This document shows, piece by piece, positions 7,033-14,996 of a DNA stretch of 44,555 nucleotides; position 1 is the stretch's first letter, and every line of letters starts with the position of its first letter. Origin of the DNA: UBA6215 sp964484255. GTDB taxonomy: Bacteria > Omnitrophota > Gorgyraeia > Pluralincolimonadales > Pluralincolimonadaceae. Both the position numbers and the translations under genes were made by a program. The stretch spans positions 1 through 44,555 of the forward strand of contig CAZAEH010000011.1 of NCBI GenBank assembly GCA_964484255.1. The letters are read 5' to 3'. The notes beneath the pieces are model-generated. The model was not told the origin of the DNA. It ran no database searches and saw only the letters and a list, made by a program, of their open reading frames with translations.

Positions 7033-8013
7033 ATGAACAGGAAAAGGATAAAGGGCGAGACGGTCGGCGCGATAATGAAAAACGAGTTCCTGTCTGTCCC
7101 GGAACATTTCACCATAGATGAAACTATAAAACATTTCCGCACCGCTTCCCTGGAAAAAGTCTCCAAGCCTTCATATATATACGTTGTGGATGCGTCCGGG
7201 CATCTTGTAGGCGTATTGCAGATGAGGGACCTTCTCAGCCATGCCCCTACCGTAAAAGTAAGCGATATAATGCTCAAGAACGTTATAAAGGTTAATGCCT
7301 CCATGGACCAGGAAGAGGCGGTAAGGTATTTCATCAAGCACAGGTTCCTGGCGTTGCCTGTGGTAAATAACGAGCACAAGCTCGTAGGGATAATCACGGC
7401 AGATGAAATGGTCGATATCGCCGAACTCGAAGCGGAAGACGATATCGCCAAGATCGTCGGTACGGGTGTCGATGAAATAACTTCACGGTCTGTACGCCGG
7501 ATAGTCAGGCTCAGGCTGCCATGGCTTACCATAAGTATCTTTAGCGGGCTTATATGCGCTTTTATTACGGGATGGTTCCAGCATGAGCTGAAATCCGCGA
7601 TCGCCCTGGCCCTTTTTATACCTATAGTCCTTGGTCTTTCGGAGAGCACGGGCACGCAGTCAGCCACTATTGTGGTCAGGAACATGGCCCTCGGCCGTGC
7701 GTCATTCAAGGATGTAAGATGGCTGCTCCAAAAGGAGATACTCGTGGGCATTGTCGTAGGGTTGATCTGCGGTGTATTCGTCGGGGGCGTAGCTACTTTA
7801 TGGCAGGAGAGCTCGAGCCTTGGCGCGGCGCTCGCTTTTTCGATGTCCGCATCGATAATCCTTTCGGGTGTTGTCGGCTCGTTCCTGCCTTTTATATTCC
7901 GTCTTTTGGGTTTTGACCCGGCCCTGTCGTCCGGGCCTATCGCCCTGGCGACTTGCGATATAATCACCCTGCTTATATATTTCAGGATAGCCGGCTTCTT
8001 TCTGGCCGGTTGA
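7033..8013 (+). CDS. mgtE: MgtE-family magnesium transporter lacking the N domain
   Basis: At 326 residues this is about 120 shorter than usual MgtE. It begins almost directly with the CBS pair (about 10-66 and 75-135, with VGAIMKNEF and VSDIMLKNV openings). The transmembrane half (about 155-325) has five hydrophobic helices. The pore region is recognisable from PIVLGLSESTGTQSATIVVR and the final DPALSSGPIALATCDI with its conserved aspartate. The cytoplasmic superhelical N domain, which senses Mg2+ together with the CBS pair, is absent, and the promoter position shows this is not a mis-chosen start. It should still move Mg2+ or another divalent ion, with simpler gating. Confidence 0.85.
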   Translation: MNRKRIKGETVGAIMKNEFLSVPEHFTIDETIKHFRTASLEKVSKPSYIYVVDASGHLVGVLQMRDLLSHAPTVKVSDIMLKNVIKVNASMDQEEAVRYFIKHRFLALPVVNNEHKLVGIITADEMVDIAELEAEDDIAKIVGTGVDEITSRSVRRIVRLRLPWLTISIFSGLICAFITGWFQHELKSAIALALFIPIVLGLSESTGTQSATIVVRNMALGRASFKDVRWLLQKEILVGIVVGLICGVFVGGVATLWQESSSLGAALAFSMSASIILSGVVGSFLPFIFRLLGFDPALSSGPIALATCDIITLLIYFRIAGFFLAG

Positions 8014-8035
8014 CGGCAAACCTTAGGAGGTACCG

Positions 8036-8380
8036 ATGAAAAACAACTTCAAGATAGAAGTGTTCCCCAATAAACATAAAGGTTATGAGGTCGATATAGA
8101 GATACCCGAATATACCTCTGTATGCCCAAAGACGGGCCTTCCGGATTTCGGTACGATAAAGATAAGGTATATGCCGGACAAGTCCTGCATCGAGCTGAAA
8201 TCCCTTAAGTATTACATAATAGGCTACCGCAATATGGGCATATTCTATGAGAATGTGGTCAACAAGATACTCAAGGATGTCATCGACGCATGCAAACCGA
8301 AGTGGTGTATCGTGACCGGCGAATTCAGTGCACGCGGAGGCATCAGGACCAACGTAATAGCTAAATACCGGATCAAATAG
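8036..8380 (+). CDS. queF: NADPH-dependent preQ0 reductase QueF (short type)
   Basis: This 114-residue unimodular QueF reduces 7-cyano-7-deazaguanine to preQ1 in queuosine synthesis. The catalytic cysteine is C30 in SVCPKTGLPDFG, with the partner aspartate D37. The family signature is ELKSLKYY (53-60). A strong TAGGAGGT ribosome site lies 6 bases before the ATG. It sits between mgtE and a cobalamin adenosyltransferase. No other queuosine gene is in the window. Confidence 0.93.
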   Translation: MKNNFKIEVFPNKHKGYEVDIEIPEYTSVCPKTGLPDFGTIKIRYMPDKSCIELKSLKYYIIGYRNMGIFYENVVNKILKDVIDACKPKWCIVTGEFSARGGIRTNVIAKYRIK

Positions 8381-8883
8381 TGAGGATAACCACGAAAAAA
8401 GGCGATAAGGGCGCGACCAAACTTTGCGGCGGCAGGCAGGTCAGCAAGTGCGACCCCAGGATAATAGCCCAGGGAGCCCTTGATGAGTTGGTGTCTTTCC
8501 TGGGATTGGCGAAGATAAAGGCTGCCGACGAGGCGATAGAGGCGAAGATAGGCCTTATCCAGAAAGACCTGATGAAGATAATAGGTTCGATATCTGCGGG
8601 AAGCCATTGCAAATCTCCTGCGGTTACGGAAAATGATATCAGGATGCTTGAACAGTTCGGCGACGAGATAGAAAAAAAGTCCGGGATGCCCTCGGGTTTT
8701 GTGCTCCCGGGGGAGAACGAGAGTTCGGCCCTGTTGCATATCTCAAGGGCCATAGCCCGGCGCGCCGAATGCGCAACGATAGGATTGAGCGGTAAAATGA
8801 AGATACCCCCCTGTACACTGGCTTACCTAAACAGGCTTTCCGACCTGTTGTTCATCTTTGCGTTATATGAGGCAAAAATCTGA
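8380..8883 (+). CDS. PduO-type ATP:cob(I)alamin adenosyltransferase
   Basis: This 167-residue four-helix protein transfers the adenosyl group of ATP to cob(I)alamin. The N-terminal ATP loop TTKKGDKGATKL (4-15), the helix IIAQGALDELVSFLGLA and the late FVLPGENESSALLHISRAI with RRAE are all family signatures. The start is a GTG whose first base is the last base of the queF TAG, and no ATG is available nearby. The organism therefore probably uses adenosylcobalamin enzymes, though none is in this window. The stop at 8881-8883 is 10 bases before the assembly gap. Confidence 0.88.
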   Translation: MRITTKKGDKGATKLCGGRQVSKCDPRIIAQGALDELVSFLGLAKIKAADEAIEAKIGLIQKDLMKIIGSISAGSHCKSPAVTENDIRMLEQFGDEIEKKSGMPSGFVLPGENESSALLHISRAIARRAECATIGLSGKMKIPPCTLAYLNRLSDLLFIFALYEAKI

Positions 8884-8893
8884 TATGCCGACG

Positions 8894-8903
8894 NNNNNNN
8901 NNN
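8894..8903. other. Assembly gap (10 N)
   Basis: Ten N separate two contigs. The flanks are partly inverted: TGCCG on the left and CGGCA on the right, which could fold into a hairpin. The 5' end of the methyltransferase gene is lost here. The real gap length is unknown, so the reading frame cannot be carried across it. Confidence 0.95.
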
Positions 8904-8907
8904 CGGC

Positions 8908-9576
8908 ATGTTCGGTTTCCTCGCGCGCAGGTATGACCTGTTTAACCTGTTGGCGAGCCTCGGTATGGACCGCGGCTGGAGGGGGAAAGTATCGGATATA
9001 GTCAGGGACGGCTCGCGGGTACTCGATCTTTGCGCGGGCACAGGCGACCTTTGCCTGGAGATAGCCAGGAAGCATAAAGGTTGCAGGATAGAAGCCCTGG
9101 ATTTTTGCCCTGAGATGCTGGAAGAGGGCAAGCGGAAGGCGCTGCTTCAGGGCGCGGGCCAGGCCATAAACTGGACCCGCGGGGAAGCCGGTAAAATGCC
9201 GTATCCCGACGCGACATTTGATATTATAGTATGCGGGTTTGCCTTGCGGAACCTGTCGAACGAACTTGACGGGGTCTTTTCCGAATGCCGCAGGGTCCTC
9301 AAGGACGGCGGGACCTTGGTCGCGCTAGACCTTACAAGGCCGATCAATCCGTTGGCGAAGTTCCTTTACAGGGTGTATCTCAGGGTTGTTATTCCTGCCA
9401 TAGGTTTTGCGTTATACGGAAGGATATCCCCGTTCCGCTATTTAGCGCGATCAATCCTGGATTTTTACAGCCCGGATGAGGTAAAAGCCAGGTTGGCCGG
9501 CGCCGGCTTCTCGGAATGCAGGTATGAGACGCTTGCCTTCGGCGCGGCCGGAATATATTCAACGGTAAGGCGTTAA
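8908..9576 (+). CDS. menG: MenG/UbiE demethylmenaquinone methyltransferase (5' end in the gap)
   Basis: This SAM-dependent C-methyltransferase completes menaquinone. FGFLARRYDLFNLLASLG corresponds to the conserved UbiE opening FDxIAxRYDLxNxLxSxG, normally preceded by 10-20 residues, so the true start lies in or before the gap. An ATG at 8885 just before the gap is a candidate. SAM motif I is VLDLCAGTGD (38-47 from the listed start), and later motifs include GFALRNLSN and ECRRVLKDGG. The menA-like prenyltransferase follows 5 bases after the stop, so the two form a menaquinone pair. Confidence 0.88.
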   Translation: MFGFLARRYDLFNLLASLGMDRGWRGKVSDIVRDGSRVLDLCAGTGDLCLEIARKHKGCRIEALDFCPEMLEEGKRKALLQGAGQAINWTRGEAGKMPYPDATFDIIVCGFALRNLSNELDGVFSECRRVLKDGGTLVALDLTRPINPLAKFLYRVYLRVVIPAIGFALYGRISPFRYLARSILDFYSPDEVKARLAGAGFSECRYETLAFGAAGIYSTVRR

Positions 9577-9581
9577 AGGAT

Positions 9582-10493
9582 ATGAAGAAGATGTTTATAT
9601 GGTTAGCGGCGCCGCGGCCCCAGTTCTTTACGGCAGCAGTTATACCGGTCGCGCTTGGCGCAGCTATAGCTTGGGACCGCACGGGCTCCGTGAATTGGGC
9701 GAATTTCTACCTGACCATGGCAGGCGCCGTTCTTTCGCAGGCCGGCCTGAACCTCACCAACGACTATTATGATTTTTTGAGCGGGGATGATGTCATCAAC
9801 AAGACCCCTACGCCTTTCAGCGGCGGGAGCAGATTACTTCCTAACGGGGTCCTTAAACCTGCGCAAGTGCTTACGGCAGGCATCACCTGTTTTTTTCTTA
9901 CGGCTGCCATAGGATTGTACCTGGTCTATGCTATGAAGGGTTACCTGCTTTTCCTGTTCGGAGGCATAGGGATATTCCTGGCGTTTTTTTATACCGCATC
10001 ACCGCTGAAGATAGGGTATACTAGAATGGGTGAGGCAGCTACGGGGATAGGTTTCGGCCCGCTGATGGTCCTCGGTTCATATTATGTCCAGACAGGCAAA
10101 TTGGCGTGGGAGCCCTTTTTTGCTTCCCTGCCGGTAGGGATACTTATAGCGTTAGTGCTTTTTATAAACGAGTTCCCGGATTATGAAGCGGACCTGGCGA
10201 CCGGAAAGAGGAATACGGTTGTCTCGATAGGGAAATCCAGGGCTTCTAACATATACGCATGGCTAATAATGTCGGCCTATGCAGTCCTTGCAGCCGGTGC
10301 GGCTGCGGGGGTTTTCCCCGTAACTTCGCTTACGGTGTTCCTGACCTTGCCTTTTGCCGTGAAAGCGGCCGTTACGGCCAGGTCCCATTATGGAAAGATA
10401 AAAGAACTTCTGCTGGCGAACGCGTTGACCGTTATCGTGCATTTTTCTTTCGGACTGCTTTTTACGCTGTCATACATGTGGGGGAGAAAATAG
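9582..10493 (+). CDS. menA: 1,4-dihydroxy-2-naphthoate polyprenyltransferase (MenA)
   Basis: This UbiA-superfamily membrane prenyltransferase has 303 residues and about eight or nine helices. The first aspartate-rich motif is NDYYDFLSGDD (60-70) and the second is NEFPDYEADLATGKRN (about 189-204); both bind Mg-prenyl diphosphate. The opening WLAAPRPQFFTAAVIPVALG is typical of MenA rather than of UbiA or heme O synthase. It joins the isoprenoid tail made by a synthase such as the one at 33.6 kb to the naphthoate ring. The upstream neighbour MenG performs the following methylation. Confidence 0.9.
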   Translation: MKKMFIWLAAPRPQFFTAAVIPVALGAAIAWDRTGSVNWANFYLTMAGAVLSQAGLNLTNDYYDFLSGDDVINKTPTPFSGGSRLLPNGVLKPAQVLTAGITCFFLTAAIGLYLVYAMKGYLLFLFGGIGIFLAFFYTASPLKIGYTRMGEAATGIGFGPLMVLGSYYVQTGKLAWEPFFASLPVGILIALVLFINEFPDYEADLATGKRNTVVSIGKSRASNIYAWLIMSAYAVLAAGAAAGVFPVTSLTVFLTLPFAVKAAVTARSHYGKIKELLLANALTVIVHFSFGLLFTLSYMWGRK

Positions 10494-10502
10494 GAGGAGC
10501 AC

Positions 10503-12773
10503 ATGGTGATTAGGAAATGGGCGTGGGGTCTTGTATTTTCTTTGATTTCAGCATCCTTCATGGGCCAAGGCTTCGCGCAGGAAGCAGCCGGGAACAATAT
10601 GCTTTTGCCGAGGGCCATGCAGGGGACTTGGAGCAATAACGGCGGCACGGCAAAACATGCCTATGTTTCCCAGGGCGCACGTGTCGAAGGCGTCCAGGCA
10701 GTACAGGTGGAATATGATGTGAACGGCCAGGGGCAGGAGGCGGGTTTCTGGTTCGGTCTTATCGGCAGGGACCTCAGCAAATTGGGTGACGTGAGTTTTT
10801 GGGTCAAAGGCGGGAACGGCGGGGAAGTGTTTACCGCAGGCCTTAAGGACAGCTCGTATTTTGAGGATAAGTTCGATATAAAAAATTACCTTCCTTCCGG
10901 GGTTACCACCGAATGGCAGCAGGTGACCATACCGCTGTCCGATTTCACGTCCGTAAAGAACTGGTTCAATATGGATAATTTTTCCATAACGTTCCGCAAT
11001 GATTACGGACAGCCTTCGAAAGGGACCGTATATATCGACAGCCTTACCTTCGGCGGAGAGAGGAGCGGGGTAGAAAAACAGCCCGTGTTAAAATGGGAGT
11101 CGCCCGAACTTTCTGCAATGACGGATGAGCAATTCCTGGACCTTATAGAGCATTCGGCATGTATGTTCTTCTGGAATGAGGCCAATCCCGAGAGCGGCCT
11201 CATAAAGGATAACTGTTCGGCTTTCATGGAAGATAATGCCCCGATGGCCAGCATTGCATCCGTGGGTTTCGGTTTACCCGCCTTGTGTGTTGCGGCAGAA
11301 CGCGGCTGGCTGCCCAGGGACAAGGCAGAGGAGAGGATAACCGCTACGCTTAAGTTCTTCAGGGACAAGGCGGAATGTGTCCATGGTTTCTATTATCATT
11401 TCCTCGATATGAATACCGGACAACGCTGGGGAGATTGCGAGCTTTCGTCCATAGATACCGCGCTTTTGATGGCCGGGGTGGTATTTACCGGCGAGTATTT
11501 CAAAGGCACCGAGATAGAGAAGATTTGCAAGGAACTCTATGACAGGGTCGATTGGGCATGGATGATGGATAACGGGACTACCCCGAGCATGGGATGGTTC
11601 CCTGACAAAGGTTTCCTGCCGTACAGATGGTCGGGTTATACTTCGGAGCATCTTGTCCTGTATTTCATGGGCATAGGCTCAACTACCCACCCGATGTCCC
11701 CCGATTCATGGAGCGCGTTCAGCAGGGGGATGAATACCTATAAGGATTACAGGTTTTCGGGCCCGCCCGCGCTTTTTACCCACCAGTATTCACATTGTTA
11801 CGTGGATTTCAAGGACAAGGAGGACGGGTTCATGGATTACTTCAAGAACTCCGTTCAGGCCACTCTGGCGAACAGGCAGTGGTGCATAGATAACATGAAC
11901 CGCAGCAAGACCTACGGGCCGGATTGCTGGGGCTTGACCGCATGCGACGGTCCCGACGGTTACAGGGCTTACGGCGCTCCCAACGGCGACAATGACGGTA
12001 CCGTAGCTCCGACCGCTGCCGTCTCATCCATAATATTCACCCCGGAACTCTCGATAAACGCGGCAAAGTACATGTACTCGAACTACAAGGACAGGATCTG
12101 GGGCAGGTACGGCTTTGTCGACGCATTCAACTGGGACAGGAACTGGGTCTCCAACAAGTGCATAGGTATTGACCAGGGACCTATCGTCCTGATGATAGAA
12201 AACTACAGGACCGGTCTTATATGGAAGACTTTCATGAAGAACGAGAATATCAGGGCCGCAATGAAGATATGCGGTTTCACAAAACCCAAAAAGGTCCTTG
12301 ATACCGTCGACCTCTCCGGTAAGTGGTACTTCAGGACAGGTGATGATTTCAAATGGGCCAAGATGACCTCCGCTGACAAGGACTGGAAACAGGTCTCGGT
12401 GCCCGCCGGATGGGAGACGCAGGGTTTTGACAATTACGACGGCTATGCCTGGTACTGGCACAGCTTCAAGCTCCCGAAAGACAAGAAGGACCTCTGGAAA
12501 GAAAAAGGTGCCAAGATAATACTCAGGTTCGGGGGGATAGACGACTGCGATATGGCCTTCTTCAATAAGAACCTGATCGGCCAGAGCGGCCTGTTCCCGC
12601 CTAAACACCAGTCGGTTTGGGAAAAACCCAGGGAATACGTGCTTCCTATCAATACGATAAACTTCAAGTCGGATAACTATATAGCGGTAAGGGTCTATGA
12701 TTCCGCCAGGGTAGGGGGCATATATAAAGGACCCGTAGAGATAAAGGTGGTCAAGGAAGAAGCAATAGAATAG
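10503..12773 (+). CDS. Secreted GH144-type (glycoamylase-fold) beta-1,2-glucanase with flanking binding domains
   Basis: This 756-residue exported protein has a signal peptide at about 1-25 (cleavage near GFAQ-E). Residues about 30-185 look like a CBM11-like beta-sandwich. Residues about 206-590 are an (alpha/alpha)6 domain of the PF10091/GH144 type, with ASVGFGLPALCVAAERGWLP, GFYYHFLDM, CELSSIDTALLMAG, WGLTACDGPDGY, DGTVAPT and WGRYGFVDAFN. Residues about 600-756 look like the galactose-binding jelly roll found in GH2-type enzymes (DLSGKWYF, VPAGWE). GH144 members cut beta-1,2-glucans (sophoro-oligosaccharides). It has a GGAGGAG ribosome site and is directly followed by a GH116 gene, suggesting stepwise glucan breakdown. 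The exact linkage is inferred. Confidence 0.75.
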   Translation: MVIRKWAWGLVFSLISASFMGQGFAQEAAGNNMLLPRAMQGTWSNNGGTAKHAYVSQGARVEGVQAVQVEYDVNGQGQEAGFWFGLIGRDLSKLGDVSFWVKGGNGGEVFTAGLKDSSYFEDKFDIKNYLPSGVTTEWQQVTIPLSDFTSVKNWFNMDNFSITFRNDYGQPSKGTVYIDSLTFGGERSGVEKQPVLKWESPELSAMTDEQFLDLIEHSACMFFWNEANPESGLIKDNCSAFMEDNAPMASIASVGFGLPALCVAAERGWLPRDKAEERITATLKFFRDKAECVHGFYYHFLDMNTGQRWGDCELSSIDTALLMAGVVFTGEYFKGTEIEKICKELYDRVDWAWMMDNGTTPSMGWFPDKGFLPYRWSGYTSEHLVLYFMGIGSTTHPMSPDSWSAFSRGMNTYKDYRFSGPPALFTHQYSHCYVDFKDKEDGFMDYFKNSVQATLANRQWCIDNMNRSKTYGPDCWGLTACDGPDGYRAYGAPNGDNDGTVAPTAAVSSIIFTPELSINAAKYMYSNYKDRIWGRYGFVDAFNWDRNWVSNKCIGIDQGPIVLMIENYRTGLIWKTFMKNENIRAAMKICGFTKPKKVLDTVDLSGKWYFRTGDDFKWAKMTSADKDWKQVSVPAGWETQGFDNYDGYAWYWHSFKLPKDKKDLWKEKGAKIILRFGGIDDCDMAFFNKNLIGQSGLFPPKHQSVWEKPREYVLPINTINFKSDNYIAVRVYDSARVGGIYKGPVEIKVVKEEAIE

Positions 12774-14996
12774 ATGGGAAGGAAAAGAGATCATTTCGAG
12801 ATACCCGATTGTGCCTGGAAGAGGCCTCTCGGGGATGTGCCCGCAGATTGCGCCAGCACAAGCCCGGACAGGGGGATCGCCCTGGGAGGTTTTGGTGCGG
12901 GCTCGTTCATGTATTCGATATCCGGCTCTTTCGGCCCGTGGGCGTTGAAATGCGGCTCTTATGACCAGGTGTGGCTGGACCAGGCGGCGTTCCATATACG
13001 CGAAAAGATCGGCACCGGCCGTGAAAAGATCAAGACCCTGTCGACCAGCCCTTACCTGAAATCCAAGTGGGAAAAACTCAACAAGGGTGACGCTGAATAT
13101 TATGCCCTTCAGCCCAAAGGATGGGTCACATACGACTGCTTCGAGCTTGATGTCTCGCAGAAGTTCTTCTCCCCGGTAATAGCGCATAATTACAGGGAGA
13201 CCTCTTATCCTGTGGCCGTGTGGCAGTTCAAGGTCTCCAATCCTACCGGCAGCAAGGCGGAAGCGTCCGTTATCCTTACCTGGCAGCATCCCCCGTTTGG
13301 CGGTTCTCTGCCCAGGGAAGGATTCGCGAACAGCCTCAGGCAGGAGGACGGTGTCACTGCAATTGTCATGAAGGCCGACCATCCGGACAATGTTCCCGAG
13401 ACCCAGAATTCCGAATGGTGTATTGCTGCCGCGAGATCAGCGGGGGTAAAGATCGACCATGAACTCGATTGGAAGAAGGACAATTCGCATTCTGCCGCGG
13501 CCATAAACATCAGTTTTACGCTGAATCCAGGCGAATCCCGCACGGTGCCTGTAGTGATCTCATGGGATTTCCCGGTCGTGAAATTCGGGGACCCGTATAG
13601 GACCGGGACGGAGTGGTGGAGGAAGTATACCGAATATTTCGGCAGGGATTCCGCTCAGTCATTTAATATCGCCAGGACCGCTCTGGACGAATATGCCAAG
13701 TGGGAAGGTCTCATTGATGCCTGGATGGAACCAGTGATAGCCGGCAAAAAATATCCCTCCTGGCTTAAGACCGCGGCCTTCAACGAGCTATATTATACAC
13801 AGTTCGGCGGGACTTTTTACGAGTCGGGGCTGAAGTCGGGCCATGACAGGGAATACATGGGGCTGCATGAGGACGACCACAAGTTCTTCGTGATGGAATC
13901 CATGGGTTATCCTTTTTGCGAGACCTTCGATGTCCGCCACTACTGCGCCGTATTGACTTTAAAATTCTGGCCGGAGATCGAGCGTGATATACTAAGGTGT
14001 TTTGCCGACGGTATATTGTATTTCGACAGCCTGCACCAGACCCCGCACGATTTCGGCATGCCGACGGAAGACCCGTTCTTCAAGTTCGATACCTACGGGA
14101 CGAACAAACTTCACTGGAAAGACCTGCACGCGAAGTTCATACAGCAGGTCGCAAGATATTACCATGTCTACCGGGACAAGGGGTTCCTCGATTACTGTTG
14201 GCCGGCCGTCAAGATGACATATGAATACATGAAGTCGCAGGATACGGACGGCGACAACCTCCCAAACAATAACGGTTCGGACAATACTTATGATGCGTGG
14301 GGGCTTTACGGGACAAGCCTCCTGTGCGGGGGGCTTTGGGTCGGCGCTCTCGAGGCCATGGAGATGCTTGCCCGCGCGGAGGAAGATCCCGTTTCAGAGG
14401 AAGTCTCGGACATCCTGGCCAAGGCCAGGGTGAGCCTCGATAGGCAGCTCTGGTCGGAGGAGAAACAGTACTACAGGATAGATACTGCCGGAAAACATTC
14501 CGACGCGATAATGGCCGACGGCCTTAACGGGCAGAGATATTGCGAGGTTATGGGGCTTGATGACATTTTACCCCGTGCCCGGATGATAAAATACCTCAAG
14601 AAGGTATACGAGATGTGTGTCGTGCCGCTGAGCGATTTCAATGCCGACGGCGTGGGGGATTGCGGGGCCATGAACAGCAAGAACGCCGACGGTTCGGATA
14701 TAGATATAAACATGGCCAGGGAGATATGGCCGGGCTCTACCTATTTTCTCGCCGCGACCATGTACCGCATTGGCCTGAAGGAAGAAGCGTTAAAGACGGC
14801 TTACGGATGCTATTACATGGTATACGGCTGCGACAGGAGCGCTTATTGGTTCAATACACCTGAAGCGTGGCATGACGGCGGGCATACCCCCAGGCCTACC
14901 GGACCCGAGCAGTACCAGCGTGCCCGGGCGGTATGGGAATTGCTGTTAGAGATAGACGACCCTTACAAGAGCTCAAGGACAAAACATTTAAGGTAG
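12774..14996 (+). CDS. GH116-family beta-glycosidase (GBA2-like)
   Basis: This 740-residue protein has the two-domain plan of non-lysosomal glucosylceramidase-like enzymes. The N-terminal beta-sandwich is about 30-310 (GIALGGFGAGSFMYSISGSF). The (alpha/alpha)6 catalytic domain is about 325-720. Family marks are ESMGYPFCETFDVRHY, where a conserved glutamate is expected as nucleophile, and DNTYDAWGLYG with the candidate acid/base aspartate, followed by GGLWVGALEA. No signal peptide is evident, so it is probably cytoplasmic. The ATG abuts the stop of the GH144 gene, so it likely takes short glucosides released by the glucanase to glucose. Activity on beta-glucosides or beta-xylosides cannot be separated by eye. 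Confidence 0.8.
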   Translation: MGRKRDHFEIPDCAWKRPLGDVPADCASTSPDRGIALGGFGAGSFMYSISGSFGPWALKCGSYDQVWLDQAAFHIREKIGTGREKIKTLSTSPYLKSKWEKLNKGDAEYYALQPKGWVTYDCFELDVSQKFFSPVIAHNYRETSYPVAVWQFKVSNPTGSKAEASVILTWQHPPFGGSLPREGFANSLRQEDGVTAIVMKADHPDNVPETQNSEWCIAAARSAGVKIDHELDWKKDNSHSAAAINISFTLNPGESRTVPVVISWDFPVVKFGDPYRTGTEWWRKYTEYFGRDSAQSFNIARTALDEYAKWEGLIDAWMEPVIAGKKYPSWLKTAAFNELYYTQFGGTFYESGLKSGHDREYMGLHEDDHKFFVMESMGYPFCETFDVRHYCAVLTLKFWPEIERDILRCFADGILYFDSLHQTPHDFGMPTEDPFFKFDTYGTNKLHWKDLHAKFIQQVARYYHVYRDKGFLDYCWPAVKMTYEYMKSQDTDGDNLPNNNGSDNTYDAWGLYGTSLLCGGLWVGALEAMEMLARAEEDPVSEEVSDILAKARVSLDRQLWSEEKQYYRIDTAGKHSDAIMADGLNGQRYCEVMGLDDILPRARMIKYLKKVYEMCVVPLSDFNADGVGDCGAMNSKNADGSDIDINMAREIWPGSTYFLAATMYRIGLKEEALKTAYGCYYMVYGCDRSAYWFNTPEAWHDGGHTPRPTGPEQYQRARAVWELLLEIDDPYKSSRTKHLR

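Noticed and set aside
6960..7967. 335-codon open frame on the minus strand
   Set aside because: Antisense to mgtE. Its serine/isoleucine/threonine-rich translation is typical of a reverse-strand shadow.
12024..13382. 452-codon open frame on the minus strand
   Set aside because: It lies wholly antisense to the GH144 and GH116 genes, which have strong family motifs. Its translation shows no recognisable domain and looks like a shadow of codon usage.
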